DNA of 64,000 bases, taken from NCBI RefSeq assembly GCF_904849725.1, contig NC_058521.1, positions 432,530,676 to 432,594,675 on the forward strand, in the 5' to 3' direction. The notes below the pieces were generated by a model, which had not been told where the DNA came from, ran no database searches, and was given only the letters and a program-made list of their open reading frames with translations. The first letter of the stretch is position 1. The number at the start of each line of letters is the position of its first letter. Below, one piece after another: positions 1 to 11,539 of this stretch. A program made the translations under genes and the position numbers. The stretch is from Hordeum vulgare subsp. vulgare. Taxonomy: Eukaryota; Streptophyta; Magnoliopsida; Poales; Poaceae.

Positions 1-1976
1 TGGGGATGCCACGGGAAGGCATCCCCTCTTTCGTCTTCAATCCATCGGTAACATTACTTGGAGCTATATTTTTATTCACCACATGATATGTGTTTTTGCT
101 TGGTGCGTCTTGTATCGTAGGAGTCTTTTCCTTTTGTTGTGTCACAATCATCCTTGCTGCACACATTTTTGAGAGAGAGAGACATGCACTCATCGTGATT
201 TTTGCTAGAATGCTCATAGTGCTTCACTTATATCTTTTGAGCTAGATACTTTTGCTCTGTGTGTTTTACTTATATCTTTTAGAGCACGGCGGTGCGTGAT
301 TTGGTAGTTGGCTTATGCTATGAAAGTAGTCACTAAAGTGATAGATACCCAAAGAGGATGCAAAAACCTCCATCTTCATGTGCATTGAGTAGAAACAGAA
401 GTTGTGATTCCTCTCAAATAGTTTTGAGATATGGATTTGGTAATATTAAGAGTTATGTTAGTAGGGTGTTGTGAATCTAGAAATACTTGTGTTGAAGTTA
501 GTGATTCTCGTAGCATGCACGTATGGTGAACCGCTATGTTAGGAAGTTGGAGCATAATTGATCTATTGATTGTCATCCTTTGTGTTGAGGTCGGGATCGC
601 GCGATGGTTTACACCTACCAACCCTTCCCCTCGGAGTATGCGTTTAGCACTTTGTTTCGATTACTAATAAAAACTTTCGCAACAAGTATATGAGTTCTTC
701 ATGACTAATCTGAGCCCATGGTATAGATGCACTTTCACCTTCCACCATTGCTAGCCTCTCTAGTGCCGCGCAATTCTCGCCGGTACACAAACCCACCAAA
801 TTCCTTCCTCAAAACAGCCACCATATCTACCTACTATGGCATTTTCATAGCCATTCTGAGATATATTGCCATGCAACTCCCACCGTCCCGTCTCATGACT
901 TGTGCCGTCACTATCATATTTCCATTGCATGATCGTAAGATAGCTAGCGAGATGTTTCAACGTCAGAGGCCATGCTAGATCGTTGCACATCCCGGTACAC
1001 TGCCGGAGGCATTTCCTATGGAGTCATCATCATTGTGATCTTTGAGCTGTGAGTAAATAAAAGTCTGATGATCATCATTATTAGAGCATTGTCCCATGTG
1101 AGGAAATAAATAAATAAAAAGAGAGGCCAAAGATCCCAAAAACAAAAAAAAGAGAAAAGAAAAGAAAAAAGAGGCCTAAGAGCCCAAATGAAAAAAGACA
1201 AAAAGAGAGAAGGGACAATGCTACTATCTTTTTCCACAGTTCTGCTTCATGATAGCACCGTGTTGTTCATGATTGAGAGCTTCTTGCTTTGTCACTACCA
1301 TATGCTAGTGGGAATCTTCATTATATAACTTGGCTTGTATATTCCAATTATGGGCTTCCTCAAAATTGCCCTAGGTCTTCGTGAGCAAGCAAGTTGGATG
1401 CACACCCACTAGTTTTCCTTTTGAGCTTTCACATACTTATAGCTCTAGTGCATCTCTTGTATGGCAATCCCTACTCATTCACATTGATATATATTAATGG
1501 GCATATCCATAGCCTATTGATACGCCGAGTCAGTGTGACCATCTTCTTCTTTTTGTCTCACAACCACCACCACACTCTATTCCACCTATAGTGCTATATC
1601 CATGGCTCGCGCTCATGTATTGCGTGATAGTTATAAAAAGTTTGAGAAAGTAAGAGTATGAAAACAATTACTTGGCCAATACTGGGGTTATGCATGATTT
1701 ACATTAGTTGTGTGAGGATGATGGAGCATAGCCAAACTATATGATTTTGTAGGGATAAGTTTCTTTGGCCTTGTTATTTTGAAAGTTCATGATTACTTTG
1801 CTAGTTTGCTTGAAGTATTACTGTTTTCATGTCAATAGCAAACTATTGTTTTGAATCTTACGAATATAAACATTCAAGCCACGTGAAAGAAGTTGCAAAG
1901 GACAACTATGCTAGGTAGCATTCCAAATCAAAAATTCATTCTTTATCACTTCCCTACTCGAGGACGAGCAGGAGTT
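1..1976 (+). other. Non-coding 3' internal region of SAB
   Basis: About 2 kb between the (unseen) pol gene and the 3' LTR. I see no reading frame longer than about 80 codons and none that resembles a known protein. It contains a purine-rich low-complexity stretch at 1101-1214. Long untranslated regions before the 3' LTR are usual in Athila-type gypsy elements. Confidence 0.6.
1101..1214 (+). repeat. A/G-rich low-complexity tract
   Basis: About 110 bases made almost only of A and G, with short imperfect repeats of AAAAGAGA and two copies of a GAGGCC-type segment. It lies in the 3' untranslated internal region of SAB. Confidence 0.8.
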
Positions 1977-1991
1977 AAGCTTGGGGATGCT
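1977..1991 (+). promoter_or_regulatory. Polypurine tract of SAB
   Basis: AAGCTTGGGGATGCT lies directly before the LTR start TGATACG. Its position marks the plus-strand priming site and shows that the following LTR is the 3' LTR of a plus-strand element. Confidence 0.75.
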
Positions 1992-2257
1992 TGATACGTC
2001 TCCAACGTGTCTATAATTTTTGATGGTCTCATGCTATTATCTTGTCAAGCTTTGGATGTTTTGCATGCCTTTTATATATTGTTTTGGACTAACTTATTAA
2101 CTCACTGCCTAGTGCGAGTTCCTGTTTTTTTTCCATGTTTTGACCCCTTTCAGAGGAGATTTTGAAACGGAGTCCAAACGGAAGAAAATCCCCGAAAAGA
2201 TTTTGTCTCGAACGGAAGAAGATCGGGAAGCTTGGGAGCCAAGGCAGGGGAGCCTCC

Positions 2258-2323
2258 GGGGCCCCACAAGCGCAGACCCCGCGACCAGGGGGGGAGGCCG
2301 CGCCATCCAAGCTTGTGGGCCCC
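2258..2323 (+). promoter_or_regulatory. GC-rich inverted repeat upstream of SAB LTR TATA box
   Basis: Left arm GGGGCCCCACAAGC (2258-2271) pairs with right arm GCTTGTGGGCCCC (2311-2323) around a GC-rich centre. The right arm ends 30 bases before the TATA box at 2354. Confidence 0.65.
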
Positions 2324-2353
2324 CTGAGCGTCCCCTGACCTAGGGGTTGCGCC

Positions 2354-2360
2354 TATAAAT
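2354..2360 (+). promoter_or_regulatory. TATA box of SAB LTR
   Basis: TATAAAT in the context GCGCCTATAAATTCCC, about 360 bases into the LTR. The equivalent position in S4 (47537) has the same CGCCTATAAATTC context. Confidence 0.7.
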
Positions 2361-3545
2361 TCCCTAAAAATCCCGAAAAAATAAGGAGATCATCGAAAGT
2401 ACTTTTCTTCCGCCGCAAGCTTCTGTCTCCGCAAGATCCCATATGGGGCACGTTCTGGTGCCCTGCCGGAGGGGAGATTCGGATATGAAGGTCTTCTTCA
2501 TCAACACCATGACCTTTCCGATGATGTGTGAGTAGTTCACCATAGACCTACGGGCCCATAGCTAGTAACTAGGTGGCTTCTTCTCTCTCTTGGATCTTCA
2601 ATACAAAGTTCTCCATGATCTTCATGGAGATCTATCCGATGTAATCTTCTTTTGCGGTGTGTTTGTCGAGATCCGATGAATTGTGGATTTATGATCAGAT
2701 TATCTATGAATCTTATTTGAGTTTCTTCTGATCTCTCTTATGCATGATTTCATATCCTTGTAATTCTCTTTGATTTGTGGGTTTTGTATGGCCAACTAGA
2801 ACTATGATTCTTGCAATGGGAGAAGTGCTTGGTTTTGGATTCATACCGTGCGGTGACCTCACCAAGTGACAGAAGGGGTAGCGAGGCACGCATCATGTTG
2901 TTGCCATCAAGGGTAAATAGATGGGGTTTTCATCATTGGTTTGAGATTATCCCTCTACATCTTGTCATCTTGCTTAAGGTGTTACTTTGTTCATCATGAA
3001 CTCAATACACTAGATGCATGTTGGATAACGGTCGATGTGTGGAGTCATAGTAGTAGATGCATAAAGTATCGGTCTACTTGTCTCGGACGTGATGCCTATA
3101 TGTATGATCATTGCCTTAGATATCGTCATGACTTTGCGTGGTTCTATCAATTGCTCGACCGTAATTTGATCACCCGCCGTGATATTTGCAATTATGAGAG
3201 AAGCCTCTAGTGAACACTATGGCCCCCAGGGTCTACTCCACACCATATTTTCATCCTTACACTTTTTACTTTGTTGCAGCCGTCAGATCTCACTTTGCAA
3301 ACAATCTTGAAGGGATTGACAACCCCTTTGAAGCGTTGGGTGCAAGCTTGTTTGTGTTTGCGCACGTACTCTGGACTTGACGAGGCCCTCCTTCTAGATT
3401 GATACCTTGGTTATCAAACTGAGGGAAATACTTACTGCTCCTGTGCTTCATCACCCTTTCCTCTTCATGGGAAAGACCGACGCAAACCAGAGAAGTAACA
3501 AGAAGAATTCCTAAGCGCCAGGGAAGGACTTTTGTTGCCGTAGCA

Positions 3546-3881
3546 GGGCCCACAAGCCTGCCAGACGCGCCCCCCAGGCCGCGGCTGGGGGGCTTGTGAC
3601 CTCCCCCGAGGTCCACTGTCTTGGTTCTCAAGTCTCGTGCATATCTTCTGTTATGGAAAAAAATCATCCCACAGGTTTTATTCCGTCTGGACTCCGTTTA
3701 ATATTCTCGTTTGAAAAAGGTCAAAAACACGGAAAAAACAGAAACTGGCACTTGGCACTGAGTTAATAGGTTAGTCCCAAAAAAGATATAAAATAGCATA
3801 TCCATGCATAAAAAGCATCTAAAGTTGACAAGATAATAGCATGGAACCATCAAAAATCATAGATACGTGTGAGACGTATCA
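3546..3881 (-). mobile_element. S0: fragment of a minus-strand LTR
   Basis: Read on the minus strand this is the first ~340 bases of a TGATACGTCTC-type LTR: it ends on the plus strand in GAGACGTATCA and contains the GC-rich inverted repeat at its left edge (3546-3602, arms GGGCCCACAAGCC and GGCTTGTGACC). The 5 bases after it (3882-3886, ATGCT) would be its TSD, but the partner copy would lie outside the window. It is cut at its left by SAB. Confidence 0.7.
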
Positions 3882-4230
3882 ATGCTTCGGAAGGAGACCA
3901 GAAGACACACGAGGACATGACAAGGAAACAGGGTGCGCCCATGGGGTACGCATGCCATGATGCCATATGGAACCCACATGGGCCCGTTTGACCTAATTCC
4001 ACTCCAGAAATTCTCTAAAATCGGTAAATGAACAAAGAGCCACCCGAAACACTTTTTCAGCCCGTGCAAGTCTTTGTTCCGTTGTGATCCCATCTGGAGA
4101 CCTTTTCCAGTGTCCCTCCAGAGGGGGGAAATGATCATGTAGGCAATGTACATCAACCTTACCGCCTCCATGATGATGTGTGAGTAGTCCACCACCAACC
4201 TATGGGTCCATCACTAGTAACTACATGGAT

Positions 4231-4266
<36 letters not shown>

Positions 4267-5167
4267 TCTTTAATTCAAAGTTCAATGTGATTCCCACAAT
4301 GATCCATTCGATGCTATCCTCTTTTGCATCGTGTTTGTTGAGATTTGATGAACTGTGGGTTTATGATCAGATTATTTACGAACACATAGTGAGTGTTCTA
4401 CGAATTCTTTTATGAATGATTGTTATAGCTTCATATTTCTCTCTGATCTATTAGTTTGATTTGGCCAACTAGTTTGATTTATATTTTGTGGGAGTGGTGC
4501 GTTGTGATGGATTCAATCTTGCGGTGCTCAATCCTAGTGACAGAAAGGGATGTCACACATATTTGTATTGTTTCCATTAAGGATAAAATGATGGGGTCTG
4601 AACATATTTTTGTCTTACTTTGTCTACATCATGTCACCTTGCTCCAAGCATTACTCTCTTTCATACTTAATACTCTAGAGGCATGCTGGATTGCGGTCGA
4701 TGAGTGGAGTAATATTAGTAGATGGAGCCAGGAGTCAGTCTACTTGTTTATGGATGTGATGCCTTTATACATGATCATTGTCATGAATAATATGTCACAA
4801 CTATGGCTATTTTGTCAATTAGCCAATAGTAATTTCTCTACCCACTGTATGCTATGTTCAAGAGAGAAGCCTCTAGCAAAAACTATGGCCCTTGGGTCTA
4901 CTTAAATCTATTTACTAAAACTCAATTTACCTTGCTGCAATTTATTTACTTTTATATTTATCTTATCTATCTATCAAGATTTAATCCTTGCAAGTAACAA
5001 GTTCAAGTGGCTTAACAACCCTCTTGCCCACGTTAGATGCATGTGTTTGGTTTGTGTGTGTAGGTGTTGTTGAAGGGATTTTTCTTGATTCTCTTATTAG
5101 TACGATAATCTTGGTTCTATCTGAGGGAAATATTTATATCTATTGTGCTGCATCTCCTCTCCTCTTC
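3882..5167 (+). mobile_element. H: LTR remnant of the outermost retrotransposon
   Basis: This block matches, on the opposite strand, most of solo LTR S1 (33359-34643), including the CTTGTTTATGGATGTAATGCC-type and TTGGTTCTCACTAAGAGG-type segments. The start of this LTR is missing, displaced by S0. It is followed by a PBS-like sequence, so it is the 5' LTR of a plus-strand element. It is heavily diverged. Confidence 0.7.
4233..4262. repeat. (TC)n microsatellite
   Basis: About 14 TC units in H's LTR. The other LTRs have only a short TTCTCTCTCT here, so the tract expanded in this copy. Confidence 0.9.
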
Positions 5168-5184
5168 TGTGCCGTTGTCGGGGA
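5168..5184 (+). promoter_or_regulatory. Degenerate primer-binding site of H
   Basis: TGTGCCGTTGTCGGGGA resembles the tRNA-Asp type PBS that is intact in A2 (TGGCGCCGTTGCCGGGGA). A few bases are missing or changed, and the preceding LTR end is partly deleted. Confidence 0.55.
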
Positions 5185-5263
5185 GACGTCATCAAATTCT
5201 TGTGAGGTCCCTTCACACAAATTATCATACACTTCTGCTACTTTTTATTTTGCTTGCTTAAAA

Positions 5264-5446
5264 ATGCAAAAAATACTTATATTTGCTTGTTTAGTTTGTT
5301 TGCGTGATGTTGCTATCACGTCCGGTAGTACGGAACCTTTGGAGCATCGAACTTCACCTATGAATGAAAATACTAAAAGAAACTTTGATGAATTTGCTAA
5401 AGAAAAACATGATAATCTTGCAAACGATGACCCTTCTAAAGAGTAA
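5264..5446 (+). pseudogene. H internal region, 5' coding remnant, function unrecognised
   Basis: An open frame of 60 codons starts at the ATG of 5264, about 80 bases after the PBS of H, and ends at a TAA at 5444-5446. Its first 16 residues are hydrophobic (ILIFACLVCL is visible), followed by a charged stretch rich in E, K and N. No stop-free frame continues to 5636, where A1 has inserted. The position after the PBS suggests the start of a gag-like product, but I recognise no gag motif. It could equally be untranslated leader. Confidence 0.3.
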
Positions 5447-5636
5447 CTCACTATCATGCATATAAATAAATTCCCTATAGGCAACGTTAATATTATGGGA
5501 ACAGTATGATTCAAGACATCTTAACTTGTGATCACTGATTACCTTTGATAGGAGGACCGATTCTTACTAGAACTACTACTTATGCGGACGCTATATCTTT
5601 TCTTATAGTTGAATTTGAGAGGTAGTTTGTGCACAT
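5447..5636 (+). other. H internal region left of the A1 insertion
   Basis: Degenerate internal sequence of H with several stops in each frame. The last 5 bases (5632-5636, CACAT) are the left TSD of A1; H continues at 62992. Confidence 0.6.
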
Positions 5637-5908
5637 TGATACGTCAATTTCGCATCATGATTTCGTATTGATATTTTGATTGTTATTTTCATTATTAAAC
5701 TTCATGATACAATTCTAATGCCTATTTTCTATTAATTTGAAAGATCTACACAAAGAGGGAAATTGCCGAAACTGGAATTCTCGACTTGAAAGCCGTGGAA
5801 AATAGCTGGAAATTTTCTGGACTCCAAATGACCTGAAACTTCATGAGGATTTTTTGTGGAATATATAAGAATTACTGGAGTGAAGAAACACTATAGGGGG
5901 CAACTGTT

Positions 5909-5968
5909 GCTCCCAAGGCAAGAGGGCACGCCCACCCCCTAGGGGCGCAGTGATGGCTTGGGAGGCCC
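5909..5968 (+). promoter_or_regulatory. Inverted repeat upstream of A1 5' LTR TATA box
   Basis: Left arm GCTCCCAAGGC (5909-5919) pairs with right arm GGCTTGGGAGG (5955-5965). The arm sequence differs from the CCACAAGCC/GGCTTGTGG arms of the other LTRs yet still pairs. A TATA box TATAAAAA lies at 6017-6024. Confidence 0.55.
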
Positions 5969-6016
5969 AAAGGCCGACTCCGGTGGCCATCCTTTTCTAT
6001 ATGATGGGGTATTACC

Positions 6017-6024
6017 TATAAAAA
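6017..6024 (+). promoter_or_regulatory. TATA box of A1 5' LTR
   Basis: TATAAAAA in the context TTACCTATAAAAAC. The 3' LTR has a changed sequence at the same place (CAAGAAATAAC around 61860), so the 3' copy looks weaker. Confidence 0.5.
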
Positions 6025-8036
6025 CAAAAGATACTTTCATAAGGAAGCATCACCATCTCAAGGTGGAAACCTGTGTAGGGGCCATTTTACCCTCGGGTAG
6101 AGTGATTTCGCCGAAGAAACTTCGCTCCAGGGGGAGGGGGAAATCGAAGCCATCGTTAACACCAACATTTCCTCCTTTGTGGGAGGGCCAATCTTCAACA
6201 ACACCATCTTCACGAGCATCATCTTATGTCAAACCCTAGTTCATCTCTTGTATGCAATCTTTGTGTCAAAACTTGTGATTGGTACGTCTAGGTTGATAGT
6301 AGTGTTGATTACATGTTGTAGTTGTTACTTGTTGGTTCACTTGGTGGGAGATAATATGTTCAGATCCTTTATCATATTCATTACACCTCTGATCTTGAGC
6401 ATGATGATGATTAGGGAGTAGTTGTTTCTTATGTTCTCGAGGACATGGGAGATGTCTTATTATAAGTAATCATGTGAAGTTAGTATTCGTTTGAAATTTT
6501 GATGATATGTAAGTTGTTGCTTCCTTTAGTGGTGTCATGTGAATGTCGACTACATGAGACATCACCATACTTGGGCCCAAGGGAAAGCATTGTGGATTAA
6601 TAAGTAGATGATGGGTTGCTAGAGTGACAGAAACGTAAACCCTAGTTTATGAGTTATTCCATAAGGGGCGGATTTGGATCCATATGTTTCATGCTATCGT
6701 TAGATCTATCTTAGTTCTTATTTTGTAGTTGTGGATGCTTGTGAGAGAGGGTAATCATAAGTGGTTGCTTGTTAAAGTAAGAACATTACACAAGCCTCGG
6801 TCCATCTACATATCTAACTATCAAAGTAACGAACGCAAATGAACTCAACAAGACGAACATGACTAGACGACAATTCCAATGTGTCCTTGATGATGCACAA
6901 GTATAGGGGATCAATCATAGTCTTTTTGATAAGTAAGAGTGTCGAACCCAACGAGGAGCAGAAGGATCTGACAAGTGGTTTTCAGCAAGGTAAAATCTGC
7001 AGGCACTGAAATTATCGGTAACAAGTGATTGTGTGGTGAGATGATTCGTAGCAAGCAACAAGTAACAAAAGTAGCAACAGTGCAGCAAAGTGGCCCAATC
7101 CCTTTTGTAGCAAGGGACAAGCCTGGACAAAGTCTTATAGGAGGAAAAATGCTCCCCAGGACACACGGGAATTTCTGTCATGCTAGTTTTCATCATGTTC
7201 ATATGATTCACGTTCGTTACTTTGATAGTTTGATATGTGGGTGGACCGGCGCTTGGGTACTTCCCTTACTTGGACAAGCATCCCACTTATGATTAACCCC
7301 TCTCGCAAGCATCCGCAACTACGAAAGAAGAATTAAGACAAAGTCTAACCATAGCATTAAACTAGTGGATCCAAATCAGCCCCTTACAAGGCAACACATA
7401 AACTAGGGTTTAAGCTTCTGTCACTCTAGCAACCCATCATCTACTTACTACTTCCCAATGCCTTCCTCTAGGCCCAAATAATGGTGAAGTGTTATGTAGT
7501 CGACGTACACATAACACCACTAGAGGAAAAACAACATACAACATATCAAATTACCGAACGAATACCAAATTCACACGACTACTATTAGCATGACTTATCC
7601 CATGTCCTTAGGAACAAAAGTAACTACTCACAAAGCATAATCATATTCACGACCAGAGAGGTAATGAGTAGCATCAAAGATCTGAACATAAACTCTTCCA
7701 CCAAGTAATCCAACTAGCATCAACTATAAAGAGTAATCAACACTAATAGCAACCTTACAACTACCAATCGGAGTCGCGAGACGGAGATTGGTTACAAGTG
7801 ATGAACTAGGGTTTGGAGATGAGATGGTGCCGATGAAGATGTTGATGGTGACGAGTCCCCTCCGATGACAGGAGTGTTGGTCATGACGATGGCGATGATT
7901 TCACCCTCCGAGAGGGAAGTTTCCCCGACAGGATCGTCCTGCTGGAGCTCTAGATTGGTTCTGCTCAAGTTCTGCCTCGTGGCGGCGGAGAAACCACGAA
8001 AAAGCTCCTCCCCCATTTTTTTCTAGACGAAACCCT

Positions 8037-8044
8037 TCATATAG
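8037..8044 (-). promoter_or_regulatory. TATA-like box of A2 3' LTR
   Basis: CTATATGA on the minus strand, 31 bases downstream of the GC-rich inverted repeat at 8076-8134. Confidence 0.45.
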
Positions 8045-8075
8045 CAGAAGAGGGGGGCCAGTGGGCCAGCAGGCT

Positions 8076-8134
8076 GCCCACAAGCCCTCATGGCGCGGCC
8101 TGGGGGGGTGGTCGCGCCGTGCAAGCTTGTGACC
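8076..8134 (-). promoter_or_regulatory. GC-rich inverted repeat in A2 3' LTR
   Basis: Arms GCCCACAAGC (8076-8085) and GCTTGTGACC (8125-8134) around a core with GGCGCGGCC and CGCGCC. The right LTR has the same unit at 29364-29438, enlarged by a poly-G run. Confidence 0.6.
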
Positions 8135-8413
8135 ACCTGCACGCGCCCCTCTAGCACTTCTTCGACCCAGTATTTTTTATAAATCCGGAAAAAATCCTTG
8201 TTGATTTTTTTACGGCGTTTGGAGTTGCGCAGAATAGGCATCTCAAACTTGCTCCACTTTCAGGCCAGAATTCCAGTTGCCGGCATTTTCCCTCTTCATG
8301 TAAACCTTGCAAAATAATAGAGAAAAGGCATAAGAATTGTACCGTGAAGTGAAATAACAGCCCAAGAGGCGATAAATATCAACATGAAAACATGATGCAA
8401 AATGGACGTATCA

Positions 8414-8426
8414 ACTCCCCCAAGCA
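8414..8426 (-). promoter_or_regulatory. Polypurine tract of A2
   Basis: On the minus strand GCTTGGGGGAGT abuts the 3' LTR start TGATACG. The same tract precedes the A1 3' LTR at 61468-61479. Confidence 0.85.
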
Positions 8427-9850
8427 TAGACCTCGCTTGTCCTCAAGCGAAAGCCTAGCTCAGTAAATATGTCCACATGTTTAGGGAGAGAGGTGTTGAC
8501 AAAACAAGATACGAACATGCATGCATCATGATCATGATCAGAACAACAATACCAACATATAATCTCTCATGCTAAAGTGATAATTCCTTCACAAAGTAAA
8601 GCATGGATCAATAACCTTACCGAGAAGTAACAACCGATAGCCTTTAGTCATTGAAGCAATTGCAATTTAGCACAACATCAGAAAGAGTCAAATAAGAGCT
8701 TGTAAAGCAAATCCACATACTCAATCATTCTTTCGTTCTCTACAATTGCTACAACTCACGTGGTACTCATGAGATCAAAATTTCAGCTGAACACAGAGAA
8801 AGATAGGGGCTTATAGTTTTGCCTCCCAACTGCTTACCTCAAGGGTAATGTCAACAATAATAATTAATGAATACTTACTTCCAAGTTGACATATGAATAT
8901 AGATCTTTCCCAAGCATATGCCGTTAGCCAAGATAAAGGCGAAATAGGGAATTGGTGAAGATCACCATGACTCTTTCAAGGGCAAAAAGTAAAGGTACAA
9001 GATAAGCCCTTCGCAGAGGGAAGCAGAGGTTGTCATGCGCTTTTGAAGTTTGGATGCGTGCCCTCTTAGTGTGGAGGAATGTCACTTTATATTGCCTCCT
9101 GTGATAAAGAACTTTATTATGCAGTTTGTCGCTTTTATGTCTTCCTCATCACAGGTTCGTACAAAGCTTATTTTCCACACACTAATAGATCATACATTTT
9201 AGAGAGCAATTTTTATTGCTTGCACCGATGACAACTTACTTGAAGGATCTTATTCAATCCATAGGTAGGTATGGTGGACTCACATGGCAAAACTGGGTTG
9301 ATGGTTTATGGATGCACAAGTAGTATCTCTACTTAGTGCGGGAGGTTTGGCTAATGTGAGGTGGAAGCAATCGTCACATGCTAGGGGATCTCTAATCATA
9401 TAACATTGTTCGGAGCCAAGCAAACACAATTCATTATGTTGTCTTCCTTGTTCAACATCTACTTCTAGGCATGCAATAGTTTAGTGAGTGTTCACAATCA
9501 TAGATGGTGTCACAGACGATATATTTATATGTGAACCTCTCCTTCTTTATCACTTCCTATTAATTGCAACCATGACCAAGGTCTATGTTTGCCTACCCTC
9601 AACAAGTTTCAATCCTCATTCTTTTTGTATGTGAAGCCATCACTTCGCATAAGATCATTACATGATCTTTCATGCTTTTGTTCTATTCTCACTCTTTTGA
9701 TCATGGCAAGTGGCAAAGCCCTTCAACTAAGACACTCTTTATTATATGGTTCACGAGCTCGAATACATCGGGGGTGACACAAAGAAAAACTCAAGACTAA
9801 AACACTAAGACTCTTAATCTACTAGAGAAAGAGAAAACTGAAAAGGAAAA
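8427..9850 (-). other. Non-coding 3' internal region of A2
   Basis: About 1.4 kb between the third ORF and the PPT with no convincing coding frame. It matches the equivalent part of A1 (59936-61467) on the other strand, for example the shared segment around 9310 and 60545 with GATGCACAAGTAGTATCTCT. Confidence 0.7.
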
Positions 9851-9981
9851 CTAAAACAAAGGTAAAGGCAAAAGATGTGATCGTGATATGATACCGGGGC
9901 AACTCCCCCAAGCTTGGCACAAGCCAAGGGGATTGCCCATACCAATTGTCAGTTGTTTTCCTTTGGTAGTGATGGTGGTGG
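9851..9981 (-). pseudogene. A2 third ORF, C-terminal part, separated by CRV-1
   Basis: This is the 3' continuation of the ORF that begins at 22850. If CRV-1 and one TSD copy are removed, the reading frame passes the junction without a shift and stays open for 42 further codons to a TAG at 9851-9853. The coding sequence here is homologous to the end of the third ORF of A1 near 59880-59935: both have a run of CACCACCATCAC-like codons and a GGTATGGGCA segment. The product is unrecognised. Because the frame fits exactly, the ORF was probably intact when CRV-1 inserted. Confidence 0.6.
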
Positions 9982-9998
9982 ATTTGTGTGACGCCCTC

Positions 9999-10045
9999 GA
10001 TTTAATCGTACGCTAACCATACACGCAAGTGCGTACGATCAAATC
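9999..10045. repeat. Terminal hairpin of CRV-1 left LTR
   Basis: Arm GATTTAATCGTACGC (9999-10013), 17-base loop, arm GCGTACGATCAAATC (10031-10045). 14 of 15 positions form Watson-Crick pairs in DNA. The same hairpin is at 18438-18484 and in all other CRV-type LTRs. Confidence 0.75.
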
Positions 10046-11320
10046 CAAGGACTCACGGGAAGATATCACAACACAACTCTAGACACAAATAAAAATAACA
10101 TCAACTTCATATTACAAGCCACGGGCCTCGAGGGCTAGAATATGAAAGCTCGATAAACACACGAGTCAGGGGAAGCAACAATATCTGAGTACAGACATAA
10201 ACATGGGGTGCCTTAGAGAAGGCTAGCAAAAAAGATACAACGATCGAACGAGGCGAGGCCTCCTGCCTGGGAACCTCCTAACTACTCCTGATCATCAGCG
10301 GCCTCCACGTAGCAGTAGGCACCGTCGGGGTAGCAGTCGTCGGCGCGGGGACCTCCATCTCCTGGGCTCCAACATCTGGTCGCAGCAAACGGATCAAGGG
10401 GACAAGGGGGAAGAAAAGCAGCGGTGAGTACTCATCCAAAGTACTCGCAAGTCTTACATCAGAACTATTCTAATTATGCATCAGTATCAAAGAAGGGGGG
10501 GTTATATGTGGACCGACTGCAGCAATGCGAGAAAAGAGAGAGAAGGCCTAGTCCTATCGAAGACTAGCATCTTCAGGGTCTTGCAGCAATAGACGAGAGT
10601 AGAACAGGGGGTAACACAAATAATAGTCATATTGTTGCAGCAGTATTAAAGTGAGGTCACGCCTAAAGATCCTCCCTCGACTCCCTGCGAGGAAGCAATC
10701 CCGAGGCAAACTAATTCCAGTTAAGTAACAATTGTAGTTGTAAAAGATCGGGGCACAACTCCAAGTCATCCTGTAACCGTGGACACGGCTATCCGAATAG
10801 TTAAATTTCATCCCTGCAGGGGTGCACCACATGTCCCGTCACGCTCGATAACACTCTGGCCGGACATACTTTTCTGGGTCCTGCCCGGCCTCGGAATATC
10901 GACACGTCACAGCCCCACCTAAAACTAATCAGAGAGGCCAGCCCGCCGGTCTAACTCCTAAGCACAAAGGGTTCGTGGGCCCAGTTCCCCTTCACGCTCC
11001 TGCACGTGGCGTGGGCGGCCGACGTCAGTCCTAGCATCCCTTAATCACAAGCGCGATGCATCTCGGGACCACTCGGGCGCGCGCCGCTACATTGCTGGCA
11101 TCTGAAAAGCTTCGGCTGATACCGCGACGCCGAGTACCCATAATTCTTCCCGCGTAGCCGGTTAGTGCGAAAAGGTCTCCGACCAACCCAAATCAAATAC
11201 CCAAATCCATTAGCATTTTAATTAGGCCATCAACACAGTCGCACGGGAATCCACTCGTCTTACAACTAATCACCAATGATCCCAGTAACATGGTCGAGTA
11301 ACTGTGTGGTTGTAATATCA

Positions 11321-11332
11321 GGGGGGGGGGGG
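11321..11332. repeat. Poly-G run in CRV-1 left LTR
   Basis: 12 G in a row. The right LTR has 16 at the same place (19764-19779); S5, CRV-2 and S3 have no long run here. Confidence 0.9.
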
Positions 11333-11337
11333 AATCC

Positions 11338-11539
11338 GAGGTATCACCCTCGTTGGACTCCGAACGATGTACCCGTCAAGGTGGGCTTGGAGGAATCACC
11401 CTCGGGGGTCCCACACTCGCGGGGTGGCACGACAGAGGCGTCACCGGGAATGGTGAAAGAGGAATCACCCTCGATAACCACGACCGACCAGCTATACTAC
11501 AGAGATATCATCGGAGTACTTAGCGAGGTGTCACCCTCG
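11338..11539. repeat. Four spaced copies of GAGGNRTCACCCTCG
   Basis: Copies begin at 11338, 11390, 11459 and 11525. Each is a partial palindrome (GAGG...CCTC). The same four-copy array recurs in every CRV-type LTR of the window, for example from about 19790, 36484, 49317 and 53755, with some decayed copies. Confidence 0.7.

Larger units (their letters stand above)
1..3545 (+). mobile_element. SAB: 3' part of a Ty3/gypsy LTR retrotransposon, left end outside window
   Basis: The block consists of a non-coding 3' internal region, a polypurine tract ending at 1991, and a complete LTR starting TGATACGTCTCC at 1992 and ending GTAGCA at 3545. The element runs on the plus strand and its gag-pol lies to the left of the window. 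It appears to sit inside a minus-strand LTR (S0), because S0's sequence begins abruptly at 3546 in the middle of its GC-rich block. The A/G-rich stretch and LTR start resemble Triticeae Sabrina-type elements; that family name is from memory and tentative. Confidence 0.8.
1992..3545 (+). repeat. 3' LTR of SAB
   Basis: Starts TGATACGTCTCC and ends TTGCCGTAGCA. It is the same LTR type as solo LTR S4 (47166-52695), matching along its length, for example the TGATACGTCTCCAACG start, the CGCAAGATC segment and the CCTTTCCTCTTCA segment near the end. Compared with S4 it has about 44 extra bases at the end (3502-3545), so the true end could be 3501 instead. Confidence 0.8.
5637..6887 (+). repeat. A1 5' LTR, first part
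   Basis: Matches the start of the 3' LTR (61480 onward), for example the shared segments TTGCATCATGATTTC-like and GGAAATTTTCTGGACTCC. It is interrupted by A2 at 6888 and resumes at 29722. Confidence 0.9.
6888..8413 (-). repeat. A2 3' LTR
   Basis: On the minus strand starts TGATACGTCCATTTTGC and ends near GGGGATC...CATCA. It aligns with the right LTR over its whole length. The inverted repeat 8076-8134 (arms GCCCACAAGC and GCTTGTGACC) lies 31 bases from a TATA-like CTATATGA at 8037-8044 on the minus strand. Confidence 0.95.

Noticed and set aside
1992..3881. A palindromic retroelement bounded by two inverted LTR starts and ATGCT on both sides
   Set aside because: The left ATGCT is part of the PPT context of SAB (GGGGATGCT before TGATACG), so the match is probably chance. 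Nested insertion of SAB into S0, with the left halves outside the window, explains the arrangement more simply.
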